A DNA stretch of 64,000 bases from Ciona savignyi (taxonomy: Eukaryota > Chordata > Ascidiacea > Phlebobranchia > Cionidae). Of the stretch, positions 25,302-37,472 are shown piece by piece. The translations under genes were made by a program, and so were the position numbers. The notes beneath the pieces are model-generated. The model did no database searches and was not told the DNA's origin. It saw nothing but the letters and a program-made list of their open reading frames with translations. The DNA is taken from contig CH003099.1 in NCBI GenBank assembly GCA_000149265.1, positions 452,331 through 516,330 on the forward strand. The letters are read 5' to 3'. Position 1 is the first letter of the stretch; every line of letters starts with the position of its first letter.

Positions 25302-25517
25302 CAGGAATGGGCAACAAGGCCCGCGTGCCGGGTTCGGCTCGTGAAGGGATTTTGACCGTCCCGAAGACTGTATCTAATCATACCCTGTAATGTGGCTCTT
25401 GCATTAGGGAACAAATATGTGATTAGGATATTAAATACTATTCATGTAATAATCCGGCCCACTGTGGGCTTCATTTTCCACATCTGACCCCCCGAGTAGA
25501 GCAGTTGCCAACCCCTG
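25302..25517. mobile_element. hAT-type non-autonomous element with 8-bp TSD
   Basis: 216 bp. Ends are CAGGAATGGGCAAC and (inverted) GTTGCCAACCCCTG. Flanks GTGTACTA and GTTTACTA match at 7 of 8 bases, the duplication length of hAT transposons. Same family as the truncated copy at 23527, in the other orientation. Confidence 0.8.
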
Positions 25518-25791
25518 GTTTACTAGGTTGATAAACTATTGTATGCGTCCATTTATACCGCGCAATATTTAATAATTACAACTTGTATAAACATTTCGGT
25601 TTAAAGGTCACGATCTAAATTATTGTCCGTCGCGTGCCGCTATAGAAATATTATAAACTTTGATAAACAATGGATTTTAGAACTTGTTGGCGGACAAACA
25701 CGCACAGTGGGTGCGCAAATGTTCAAAATAAATAAAAATAGAGTAGATCTATGGCCTTTTTATGCTAAATACCTTGGGAGAAAGACCTAAC

Positions 25792-26415
25792 TTGTTATAT
25801 AACGGGTAATCAGTTAAAAGCGAATTTTTTACTCTATTTTTATTTGCATATTGTTAGCACAAAAAGCCCCTAAAAACAAATACTTTTACATAGTTAGCTT
25901 GAAAAGACGTTTGCGATGAACATAAGTTTGACTTTAAAATATTAGTATGGTTAAATATAATATATATGCTTGCGCAGTTGCGTTATTATTTGCCGGATTG
26001 TTTTAAACGCTGATTGCGACTGTCGCGCGTGCAAACTAATTTACCATGCAAATATATACATCTATAGCCTATAACCCGACGGTGCACGCGAGGTGATCTG
26101 ACGATTGTCCGTGTGTTAACCTCTTTGGTTTTCCTATTCACGGGGATAAACATGAATATTCTACCCTATCCTATAGCGAACATAGCAAAAAAACAAATAA
26201 TGTATTATAATAAGAATATCACACCACTCAACGTAACAATAACGTATTTATATTTAACCATACTAATATTTTAAAGTCAAATGTATCTACAGCGCAAACG
26301 TATTTTCAAGCTAACTGTAAAAGTATTTGTTTTGGGGGCTTTTTGTGCTAACAATATGCAAATAAAAATAGAGTCAAAAGATTCCATTTTAAACTGATTA
26401 CCCGTTATATAACAA
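25792..26415. mobile_element. Foldback element with about 165-bp inverted arms
   Basis: Arms at 25792-25957 and 26251-26415 are reverse complements with modest divergence. The outer ends are TTGTTATATAACGGGTAATC and its complement. The arms share GCACAAAAAGCCCC and TTGACTTTAAAATATTAG. The spacer contains a SINE-2 fragment, which therefore inserted later. Confidence 0.8.
26070..26170 (+). mobile_element. SINE-2 3' fragment nested in foldback element
   Basis: TATAACCCGACGGTGCACGC through GGGATAAACATGAATATTCTACCC. Confidence 0.75.
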
Positions 26416-27854
26416 TATAAATGGGAAAGTTCCAAATATACCGATCTGATTTATAATAAGAGAAAAGGATGACGACAGTTTTATGGGTTATTAGGGGAAG
26501 TTTAGTCAAGATTTCGAGGTAATTGTTGTTTTATACGGACACCACTTGAAGTACTAGTGCTTGCGTACGGGATTTAATAACAGGTGCTTTCAGAAAAAAA
26601 TAGTAAAATTAGGTAAATATTGTTTCATGGAAATTGCGATATTTTCACACGGGTGATCATTTTTCTCAATTCGAGTGAGAACGTTGAATTTCACTGTATA
26701 TTTACGCGTTTGTAAGTCGCTGTAATTACAGTTATTGGCCGGGAAATGGCGCTGTTATTAACTTCTCAGCGTTTGTGTATGGGCGGCAACTGTCCCGCTA
26801 CTGATCATTACGGCGGCAGGATGTCACAATGCCGGTTGTTACGTCATAAACCATCGTTGCTGAGCGGAGGTATGAACTTCAGATTTATGAATGTCGATTG
26901 TGAACTCACAAACGATCTTGTTCACGATTATTACATCATAAACAAAGGTTTAACAGTAAAATACATCCGGAGCTAATTGCAATGGATTAAACAGGCGGGC
27001 TGCATTATCTTAGTAAAACAGGTTTAAAGCAGGGTTTATTGTCGTAAGGTTGTGCGTATGAGAACACGAGCTATAAGTAACTGTAAAAAATAAAAGTAAT
27101 TTAAACGAATTTTTAAACAAGAATAAAAAAGTTGTCAGCAAAACTGTTTTGAGAAATGCAATCGTGGTGCAAATTCTGCAGGTTTAATTGCACGCATTTA
27201 AACGTGTATGTTATAACAAGCGAGTAATCTTGGGCGTTCTGTCGACGCCTATTAGCGGTTGGTGGAGTTTCTATTAAGCCGTTGTCGTCGTCGTTTCGAC
27301 CAATCGCCACCCGACCCTTTTCACGTTGCAACTGCATTTATGACGTCACTTTAGAAGTACATTTTTACAGCTCGGCGTACCAGGAAATTTCGAATGTGCT
27401 TGTGCGAGGACGCGCGTTCTTTATAAACAGTAAATAAACCGCGTTTAAAGTGCAGGGCTTATGTCTAATCAACTGCAGGACCAACAAAAAAGGACAGGTT
27501 AGCTTTTAAATTGCACGTTTGTATTTTGAAACGGTTTTAAACGCAGTTTCATTAGCGTAGTACGAGATGAACGAAAACAGATACAATTTTATCTTAGAAC
27601 GTTGCCGGCAAGGCAGGTAGTTAGTTATAGGGTTCATTTCACAGGGGAATTTAACGATATAGAGAAATTAGAAGGCTGCGGTCTGATGACTAATATGGTA
27701 AGGTTAACTGCATGGAATAATGATCGTGTTAAAAGAAATCTCGAGTGCTTGTCAAGACGACGGTGGCCTCGAAGGTTGCATTAATCGGTAGTTAATTGAA
27801 AATTTCGAAAATGTCAACTGTTATTAACTTTACGCTGCAGTATCACCGGGTAAA

Positions 27855-28125
27855 TTATTGTTTTTGGGTATTTTCGTTGTACGGTTAAATTTTTTTGTAA
27901 AAATGATTTTTTTCTTCAGCAAAAACCAGAAAATATTTTTGGGTATTTTCGTTGTACTGTTAAATTTTTCTGTGAAAATAATTTTTTTCTTGGCGAGATT
28001 TTTTGTAGAAAATGGCAGTGACTGTAAACATAGACCCACTGTATTTTATCTGGAAGCACTGTTATGTGGATTCGTCAAAACCAAACCTTATCTGGAAACA
28101 CTGCTATGTGGATTCGTCAGAACCA
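27855..28125. repeat. Two local tandem duplications
   Basis: A unit of about 85-90 bp containing GGGTATTTTCGTTGTAC is duplicated (27858 and 27941). A 42-bp unit containing TATGTGGATTCGTCA is duplicated at about 28047-28125. The ORFs across them are by-products of the repeats. Confidence 0.75.
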
Positions 28126-29637
28126 AGCCTATACACGTGAACACGTAGCGAATAATTGCAGGTTGCTTCAAAAAAATGCGGGTCTTTGCTATTTGAAATC
28201 TGGCTCAATAAAGTGCGTTGTTTAAGAAGTTTAATTTAAAATCGCTCACGATGGTGCATATGCTGGAACGATGAGCACTCTGGCGCGTTTTGTTTACGAA
28301 AATAGAGCATAAATACCGTGAGAGTTTAATCCGAGAGCGAAGTTCTATATCGGAGCCGATAGATATACGAATTCGGTCGCTCAATTAAGGCCAGAGGCTT
28401 TGGTGGTGTCATTAGAACTACGCGCGTGCTTCAAGAAAGCATTTTTTTTGCGAAAGGGCGTAAAAAGGTGACACGCTCGCGGTTAATATATAAACATATG
28501 TTGGTGTGTACAGTCCGCTTAGAAAACTGTATACAGAAAAATAACATTCCAGAATCAAAATGATCGTAAAGGGTCAGCATACTGTGTATATGGCAACATT
28601 TCAATTTATGCGGTAGCTTTTGCGTTTAAAATTATTTTCTAATCAGGTAGTATGGAACTAGTATGAATTTATAACATAACTGGTGCATAAAATTGTATAT
28701 ACTAGTTGAGGACCGCAAGCAGACATGTAAAACCACTTAAGCTGGTTAGCTTTGGTGTTAGTGGCATACTTTCAGCAGTGCGGCTGAAATATTTATAAAG
28801 TTGAGCATAGCAGTACCGGCATGTTGACTGGTTTGTTTAGTCTGGTAGGTAAGGCAACAAAGCAGGGTATAGGAGATAGAAAGCAGAACGCGTATTGCAT
28901 TTTCACTATCAGATTTCCGCTGCAATTCGGCTGATGCATAAGACGATAGGATGCCCTTAAGCCCGGGTAATGAAAAACCTGCCCGGTGGGACGAATAAGG
29001 CTGCGCTTGGGCAATCAATCACTCTTGATTCCGAAATTGCGGTGTTTCGTTGCAATTTAATCTGAATCTAACTACAAAATAGTTGCCGCGTCTTTTCACC
29101 GCAAATTGGAAATAGAGCGTTGAAGTGTGTAATGATGTTCAGTAATATTTGTCAGTGATTTGGCCTAGTTGTTCGCCCAAAGCCAAGTAAAGCAAGTCGC
29201 GTTGGCTGTGGTGGCGCGGTTATTGTAAGTAGATAATGCTCGAATGATGCGCAATATCTATAGATTTTGCAGTCGATATATTCGACTGAGTTATCCAACG
29301 AACCAGTCGGTCGAGTTTGGACAACCTGCTGTTTGCATTGTAAAGTCGCGACACCCACAATTGAATTCGCATTTCGCTCATAATTAGCTCGCTCGGTCGA
29401 CACTCTTGTCACTAAACCATTTTAATTGCAGGGATAGAAGAATAGACTGTCATACCGATCCTTATTATACTGCTAAATACCGTTTTGCGCGGTAAGAATT
29501 ATATTATGCAATAGGGTATCTATGGCTTAAGCTCACAACGTCGCCACGCGAGTTTTGTAAACAGCGCTTGGAAATTAATTATTGCAACTAATTTCGACTT
29601 AATTTGTTTTCAGCTTTTATAGGTAAATATAGGTAGT

Positions 29638-29826
29638 ATGAATTTTATTGCTGCACTTTTCACCGTTATGTTATCCTTACTACCGAACACAGTGCGCACA
29701 TTTCAAGGTAATAACATACTTCTGTTCGTTATGATATGAATATCTATAGAATTCCATTTTGCCACAGTTTTTTTGTTTTATTTTTTGATTTTCAGTTAAT
29801 GCCATATTTGTTTTGGTGTATATATT

Positions 29827-29873
<47 letters not shown>

Positions 29874-32800
29874 GACATGCTTTGTGTTTTCAAATTGTTT
29901 GTGGTTAACGCTGCAGCGAAGGAAAGAAAAAATAAAATTGAATTAAATTGAATTTCAAAACAGATTTTAAAAGAAAGCATTATTACATTGAACAAGTCAT
30001 CGCTTTTGGCTGTATTTGTTGTCATCGTTTACTTTAAAATCTATTGCTTTAAATTTTACGCTTTTTATTGATTTCTATGTACTGTTATAAATTTTACTTC
30101 ACAATTTGTTATTTTTTATTATGTTTACTCCAATATTTTCTAAAGAGAAAGTCAGGACTGTCTGTTTGCTTGTGCTGTAATTTGATGAGCAAAGCATAAA
30201 CGTAAGAAAAATCACACAAATTTCGTTTCAACAGGCTTTCACCGAAATGTTTTGAACCTACCAAACGTCACAGAGTTTCGTGTGACGTCACAAACAAATT
30301 CACTGGCGTCCCTTGCGTGGACGAGAGATGACGTAATAAAGACACCTCTGGTCGCCCTGACCATGTGTGTTTGGGCGAAATCGACAAGTTTAAGACGAAC
30401 TGGAACGATTATGTCGTACACGGTCGGCAATAAACACGAATTCTCGTTGTTGTCATACAGTCCGGGTGATCATGACAGTTATGACGTTTATCTCGTCGTT
30501 TCCGGTCAACGGATCACGGATCCGATCCCGTTACGCATCGATGACGTCGTGTGGCATTACGTATGCGTGACGTGGGAGACCGAAGGGGAATACCGAGTTT
30601 ATATGGATGGTAGTGTTATACAAGAAGGAAGCGGACTAGCAGTAAGTTTCTATTTATATAAATATAGATACAGCACTAGTATACACGAAAAAATGCTACA
30701 CATAGGAAAAAACACTGACAAACACGAAAAAACTGCTACACGTAAAAAAACACGGACAAAAAACTACTATACACATGAGAAAATGATACACACGAAAAAT
30801 TACAAAGATTTACTTACTGTGACATAAAAAAACTATAATTAGTTTTTTAATTTAGCATGTTAAAATTATTAATTTTGGATTACCTTTTTATATTTTCTTA
30901 CATTTCATGTCATATTGACTTAATTCAACCTTTTCTGTACAGTTTTCCAAAGAAGTCCAACCAAACGGTCGTTTTTACTTCGGGGCGCCGCATAAAGTGA
31001 ACGAAACCGGACGAAATATCACTCCGTTTATTGGGAAACTGACCGGTCTCTCATTATGGAACACAACTCTTACTTTGGAAGAAATCGTGGAAGCGGGGGA
31101 TTGTCAAGCTTTCAATGAGCAGCAACTTCTTGGCGGGAGATTTGAATATACCAATCAACCAATAGAAAGCCAGCTCCGCTCCGCCCTTGTTTACTATTGG
31201 TCGCCGGACACAATGGTTACTTCATGGCCGGCTAGCTTTTACCCAAACGAGGATGTGTGTGGTGAGTAGACTTGTTGTACAAAAATAACACGCTGTCCTC
31301 TGTATGTATTGCTCTCTGCTAAAATTCACACAGCTACAAAATTGTATGTAAAATTAAAGTTAAAATTTGACCCATGTAGGCTAGTACTTTCAGTATAGTT
31401 TTAATCGGTACCTAAAGGTGTTTTATTTTACTTTTGTCCGGTCGTTTAACTTTACTGACCATCCAGACCGTCAGCAGGAATGAAATCGAAACCAGGCAAT
31501 AGTCAGACGTTTATTTCCTTAAGGAATGCACTTAGAGGGTATTGGCTAATCCAAGTGGAAACAAAAACTGTCGCCTTAATTGTTTTAAATACCCTGCAGT
31601 AGCTTTCATAATCCGTATGGGTACGAGGTAATCGGACAATTTTCCATTCCATGTTATCATATTTTATTTTGTTGGTTTGAAGAAATCAAAAACATATATA
31701 CATGATTCCATTAATATCAGACATAGACCACGGTGGTTCTTAGTCCTCATTCATGCATCTTTATCTACCGTCCCCTTGTTCTACCATTACAGGTGGAGAA
31801 GTGACGGTCGATTGCGGACACAGACACATGCTGATATCGCTCTCCAGTGCTCGTCCGACTTCGCACGACATTTCCCGAACGGAGCTTCATCTGAAGGACG
31901 TCACGTGTACGCCAACCGCACGAGGGCTCCGAGGAGAGCACTATGTTTTCGAGTTGAACGATTTTACGTCGTGCGGCACAACAAGAACGGTAAGCAACAC
32001 CTTGAAATGGTATTTTAAGTATTTTTGTATTAAGCGTTTCCTTTATATTGGAAATCGCACTTAATCAGTCTGGCGCGCATGTTTTTTCGTTAATTGTTTT
32101 ATTATAGCGGGTTGAAATTCAGTTCTGTACCTTACATTCATCTTTACTTGCATTTTCCACGACATTACGTTTATTTTGTTAGTTGCTAAATAACTTGTGT
32201 TACAGCGCCAAGTTAGGATATAAGTTTGTTTAAAATTTGAATAAAGTCAAATTTAGTGCAACACCTGTCACCGGTTGTTTGGTCGTAAATGGTCGTAGGC
32301 GGTCAAGCTCCTAATCTAAAGTAAAGTGCTTCGAGTAAACTGAATCATTAAATCCTTGCATTACGCAATTGACAATAAATTTTTACATCACAACACATGC
32401 TGAGCAATCGTAGCAAATCAGCTGAATCATGTTTTTGTCCGATTTAATTGCCAAAAAAACTCTTTACGTTTTAGGTAAATATGCAAAATTTAGTTTTAGG
32501 TATCCAAAATGCTTTTAATATTTAAAAGGCGGTTTGGCTTGAGTTTTTGAAGCCATGATTTATTTATAGCAACACGGGTGGAAAAACGAACAGCTGTAAG
32601 AATATCCAGCTATAAATAGAATTAACTCCCATTATATGGAGTGCAATTAAGAGTTTAAGAGTTTTGCCCAGGTGGCTGGAAATGGAAGGGAAAACAAAAT
32701 ACAAAATAACGAACTAAAAAACATGACGTCAGCAGATAATCCACTTGATTTTGGCAAACGTCATGTGTAATTTTAATTAAAATATCATCTCAAGTAATAA

Positions 32801-35800
32801 ATCAACAGTCCTGCCGGTGAAACAGTAAAGCGTTCGGGGAAAATATGAATTTCGGATTGACGTCATTTTCCTGATGACGTCATTTCCGTGATGACGTCAC
32901 CACACTAACTGTTGCAGGTGTCGGACAAAGAGGTCGTTTACACGAACCACGTAAGCAACCTGAACACGGAAGCGAATGTTGTATTCGTGGGGTATTCATA
33001 CAAGTCCCAAGTACAATGTCACTACCCCATTGATTTGACTGTGACCATGAGGAGTCTTGCAACGGGCGCCAAGGAAGGGCTTGTGTAAGTGTTCTAGGGT
33101 GGTCCCATATTATATCCTGTGTTCCATTGAATTGGTGATGTTGTACGGACGTGTGGCCGAATGGTTAACGCGACCGATACATATACCGGCTCCCATAAAG
33201 CCCATCATGGGCTCGAAACTTAGCTCGAATAAAAAAAAACAACAACAATAAATTGATGTATAAATTGTCATTTACGGATAAATGAAAGATGATCATCTAA
33301 ACAACCGTGTTTTAAAGACAGTAGTACTATCTTAATAAAAAATGTAAAGCGGTATATAAAGCGGTCGTGTTAACCAATCGGCCACACAACCGTTCTATCC
33401 AAATAATTACAGTAGATAAGAAAATTAAAATTTGCCTATTGCTATCTCGGGCCAAAAGTCAGTTGATAATTGCAATATAAATGGTTTAATCGACATACCA
33501 TTACCTAAATGTTATTTCAACTATGTTAATTGTTATGGTTCGAACAAGCTGTGTTCTATAAGGGCTAAGTACTATGTACTCTACTTTCTGGGTGGTATCT
33601 GTCCAAAATACCAATTAGTCAATGTGTGGATATTGGGCGTTAACTGACCTCAATGTATGTTATTGGGAAAAATCTTGAAAAAAGAAACTTTAAAAATATT
33701 TGAAAAAAGCTTTAAATCTGTTCTTGAACAAAGGTTAAGTTAAGCATATGGTTAAGCAAAGGTTAAGAAATATCAACCAAATGTTAATCGTACTAACCAT
33801 TACAAGTTAATCGTATTAACTAAGTCCATTACAAGAACTTTTCTACTTTTCCAAAAACTTAAAATAAATATTTTTTTAAACTCTATTTCAGAGCAAGTGC
33901 AGCCATGCGTAACCCAACGACCAATGAGATTGATCTCGAAGCGACTGTAGCTGTATTCAAGGATGGCGCTTTCTCAAAGACATTCGAAAACACTCCGCTG
34001 TTAAGACCACGTGATAGCGTCTACATCGGCGTAGTTGTCAAGGTAACACTGGGGTTACTATCATTATAATGAATGGGTGCGGTAGTGTGGCCGAATGGTT
34101 AACACGACCGATACATATACCGACTTACCTACAAAAAAACGGCCTTAGCAATCAACCCATTATGGTTTTGAAACTAAACCCGGTAACAAAAAAAAATATT
34201 TATATAAAAATATATCTGGCGAACGCCGAAATATAATTAATAGTCTATAATCATGTCGTTAAAACTTTTTTAAAATTCAAAAAGATTTGTTAGCGTTTAG
34301 GAACGACATAACCCACCAGTCGATTTTTATTTTATTTTTTTACTGTAACCTTCAATACTGGTCCTCTTTCACTATTGGAGAACGTTTTTTCTTGCTCCTT
34401 TTTCAGGGCTCTTAAGTAATTGGTAACTGTAGTTTTTTAAAGTTAGGTTTAACGGCCATACGTCTGTGTTTTTGCTTATGTCGGATCGTGAGCATGCGGC
34501 TAACAAGTTTAACTATTGCAGTGTTGCCGTTTGATTACTGCTTTATTTTTTAAAAACTTTGCTCCTTCCTTCATTTGGAGTAATGGGCCTTCTATGGCCT
34601 AAATTCCTTGTCCCGGTGATAAACCCACCCATATTAATGTACTTCCTTCATAGCCGTAAAGAAAATGCAAAAAATAAACTAAACTTAAACTAAAAAATGT
34701 CAAGTATTTTGAGCAATAGAGACGGTTGTATGTTCCGCTGCAACAGACAATTGCCGGTATTGAAATTCTTATATAACCCTGTGCTTGACCCAGAACACTG
34801 AATCCGACCAAACTTCAATGGGGATGCCAACGTCGTTGTGGATTCGTGCTGGGTGACGTCGCAAAGACACAGAAGAAACATCATTTCAAACAACGGGTAT
34901 GAACGACCTACATTAATATTAATTAATCTTTGTTGTCGAATGATTGTACACTCTTCGAAATCAAAAAGTCGAAACGAAATCGAAAAGTGTTTTAAAGTTT
35001 GAGAATCATGTGTAGCATTGTCATATTAGCTCATATGTATATTTATAAATTTGTATCATAAAAAAAGAGTGAAAACGGTTAACCGTCTGCACGCGATCTT
35101 TATAATATCAAGTTTTATTTCTATATATATATACTCATCATTATAATGTTTATATTTAATCTTGTGAACAAAGGGTATTTTTTTGCGACCCAATTGAAAT
35201 ATGCGTACGTATTCGCAGTATAAAGGGAATAGCCATGCAGTTAATCTCTCCAAAATGATTCGTTTTTCTAAGACGATTTACAGATCTTCTTTTTCGATTG
35301 ATATTATGTTTGTGCAGCGAATGTGTCATACGCCCATGCATAACTCTTCGAAGTATATGGTGACGTTAATAAATAAACGGTTTAACAGCGTTAACAAATA
35401 TACACACACAAAAAGAACGGTCGTGTGGCCAAATGGTCAACGCGGCCGATACATATACCAAAGTATATACACAAAACGGTCATAGTGACGAACCTAGTAT
35501 GGATTCGAAACTTAGCTCGGTTAAAAATAAAGGAAGTAAAAATTATGATCTCTCATTTCATTCGTGTGGGAAGCTCTTTCAGGGGAATTCCCCATACTAA
35601 AACTCCTTTTAAAAATCTTTGTTTCTCAGATGCACCGCACTGTACAATGGAGTAACCGTGTTGGATAACGGGCGTAACTCGCAAGCAAGAATCAAGTTAT
35701 CATCCGAAGTGTTTTCCTTCTCTTCCGGTCCCATTTATTTACAGTGTTCCGTCTATCCATGCATTGGGCGAGAATGCTCGCCGGATTGTACAGCTCAAAA

Positions 35801-37225
35801 CAATAGGTTTGTGTTGAAGGCAAACATTTGTCATTTTCCGTGAAATTTTCGCTATCTTTTCATGGCGAACCGCGAAATTAAAAAAAAAATACGTAAAAAA
35901 TTTTACACAATAATACGTAAAAAAATGTACACAACAATACGTAAAAAAATGTACACAATAATACGTAAAAAAATGTACACAATAATACGTAAAAAATGTA
36001 CACAACAATACGTAAAAAAATGTACACAACAATACGTAAAAAAATTTACACAACAATACGTAAAAAATGTACACAATAATATTATTTCAATCTGGTAACC
36101 TATTTTTACTTCTGGCAGCGAGTCTCCACCTGTATGGTCAATTCAAAACGTGACGTCAGCAATTTTGCCGGAGAAACAAAAGCGAGGTAACTTCTTACAA
36201 AGTTTGTAATTTTTTTGACTGGATCTTGATTTGTTATTCTATAATAGGCTGATAGTTACTTATAATGGGCTCGTCCCAAAGAATAGCTTACATATATATT
36301 GGTCGTGTTAACCATTCGGACACACGAACGTAAGAATTCTATTCGAATATTATTTTTTTTATCGGGCCAAGTTTCGAATCCATGATGGGCTCGTCACTTA
36401 GAACGTTTTTGTATATGTCGGTATCGGTCGTGTTTTCCATTAGGCCACACGACCGTACGAATTTTATTCGAATAACTTATTTTGTTCCCCAGCCGCGGAC
36501 GACACCGTTCGACAATATGATCTCACTGTGGGACCGGTCTACGCTAAAGATTTCTGGACACACACATTAGCACGCCCATCACCTGGTTCTGCTTCAAGTA
36601 CGTATTTTTAACTTTGACATTACAACAAATTACAACAACATTTTTACTTTATTTTCTATTTTCACCGTTTTTTTTTATTACAATACTATTTTTACAGTTT
36701 TTTTTTAATACAACACTATTTTTACTTTTTTCACCGTTTTTTTTTATTACAACACTATTTTTACAGTTTTTTTTATTACAACACTATTTTTACAGTTTTT
36801 TTTAATACAACACTATTTTTACTTTTTTCACCGTTTTTTTTATTACAACACTATTTTTACAGTTTTTTTTAATACAACACTATTTTTACTTTTTTCACCG
36901 TTTTTTTTATTACAACACTATTTTCACAGTAAACGCAGCCGAAAATACGTTTTACAAGAACCCCGTGTTTCTTGCAACTCTCGCTGCCCTTTCCCTTATC
37001 GCACTGTTTTCGTTGCTGATCGCTATCGCCCTCTTGCGAAAGCGTCGCCGCCCTGCTTCGGAAAACATGGAAGTCGACGACCCGGTTGAGATAACCCAAC
37101 ACAAGAGGTGCCAGAGCATCGAAGGCTCGGCCAGTTCAATATCAACAGACTTATCAATATCAATGTCGTCATTTGACAGCATTTCGTCATTCGATTCAAT
37201 CGAATTTTCGGCTTCGCACCACTGA
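29638..37225 (+). CDS. Pentraxin/LamG-like plus ZP-domain single-pass membrane protein
   Basis: Eleven exons: 29638-29707, 30235-30641, 30943-31261, 31793-31989, 32918-33084, 33892-34042, 34794-34896, 35630-35806, 36119-36186, 36493-36597, 36930-37225; about 686 residues. Signal peptide MNFIAALFTVMLSLLPNTVRT. Exons 2-3 form a pentraxin/LamG-like fold: LTMCVWAKS, WHYVCVTWE (close to the pentraxin signature), YRVYMDGS, then FIGKLTGLSLWN. Exons 4-8 form a ZP domain: VDCGHRHMLISL, VTCTP, ELNDFTSCGT, then VVVDSCWVTS and IYLQCSVYPCIGRECSPDC. Exon 9 ends EKQKR, a basic site placed like the cleavage site of ZP proteins. Exon 11 has a membrane helix (LAALSLIALFSLLIAIALL), the stop-transfer RKRRR and a Ser/Asp-rich tail. 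Exon 7 is one base short for its neighbours' phases; see findings. Likely a surface or egg-coat type protein; function unknown. Confidence 0.85.
29826..29866. repeat. (TA)n microsatellite
   Basis: Dinucleotide run in the first intron of the ZP-type gene. Confidence 0.95.
33146..33394. mobile_element. Two SINE-1 copies facing each other
   Basis: Plus copy 33146-33232 (GACGTGTGGCCGAATGG, missing its middle) and a minus fragment at about 33335-33394 ending CCGCCACACAACCG-like sequence. Both lie in ZP-gene intron 5. Confidence 0.7.
34080..34190 (+). mobile_element. SINE-1 copy
   Basis: GGTAGTGTGGCCGAATGG head, begins about 40 bases after the donor of ZP-gene exon 6. Confidence 0.8.
35418..35530 (+). 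mobile_element. SINE-1 copy
   Basis: CGGTCGTGTGGCCAAATGGTC head and GGATTCGAAACTTAGC box B, about 100 bases before the exon 8 acceptor. Confidence 0.8.
35878..36082. repeat. Intronic minisatellite, unit about 23 bp
   Basis: About nine units of AATACGTAAAAAAATGTACACAAC in ZP-gene intron 8. It creates spurious Tyr/Val/Phe-rich ORFs on the opposite strand. Confidence 0.95.
36255..36457 (-). mobile_element. Two SINE-1 copies
   Basis: A partial copy at about 36255-36330 and a full one at 36350-36457 (AAGTTTCGAATCCATGATGG through AGGCCACACGACC), about 35 bases upstream of the exon 10 acceptor. Confidence 0.75.
36630..36929. repeat. Minisatellite running into the exon 11 acceptor
   Basis: Units of TTACAACACTATTTTTACAG and poly-T, alternating with CTTTTTTCACCG, fill the intron. 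The real acceptor CACTATTTTCACAG|TAAACG is itself the last unit of the array. Confidence 0.9.
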
Positions 37226-37364
37226 CGTCATAGTGACGTCATAAATAGTCTAATTTATTCTTATGCTATGAGCAACTTTGAGGTCCGTACTGTCGGCGCG
37301 GCAAACACTTTTTACTATTTTTAAGTTCCGTTATTACCATTTGTGTGCTTTTGTTTGTTGTAGA

Positions 37365-37370
37365 AATAAA
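37365..37370 (+). promoter_or_regulatory. Poly(A) signal of the ZP-type gene
   Basis: AATAAA about 140 bases after the stop codon, in TAGAAATAAAACAG. Two TGACGTCA palindromes sit at the stop (37223-37241). Confidence 0.7.
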
Positions 37371-37472
37371 ACAGTCTTGGATATAAGAACGGCATTTTCC
37401 ATTAAAACAGTTTATTCCATTTATTAATATTATAGTGGAATTTATTGTATGTAAACATAATGTATGTCATCA

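Larger units (their letters stand above)
24261..29637. other. Intergenic between divergent SH3BP5 and ZP-type gene
   Basis: Head-to-head 5.4-kb space that should hold both promoters. No coding exon was recognised. Repeats account for about 24955-25517 and 25792-26415. Short ORFs at 26.7, 27.1-27.3 and 28.8-29.4 kb have no recognisable motifs. Confidence 0.5.

Noticed and set aside
27113..27337. 74-codon minus ORF as a first coding exon of SH3BP5
   Set aside because: Exon 24260-24213 has its own ATG and already supplies the conserved LDPRVQ start; no acceptor upstream of it keeps a sensible frame.
27858..28148. 96-codon plus ORF of Phe/Val/Leu-rich repeats
   Set aside because: Created by two local tandem duplications of AT-rich sequence.
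35739..36098. ORFs rich in YVLLCTFF or YVKKCTQQ repeats; possible CRISPR-like array
   Set aside because: Plain 23-bp intronic minisatellite with no spacers, in an animal gene.
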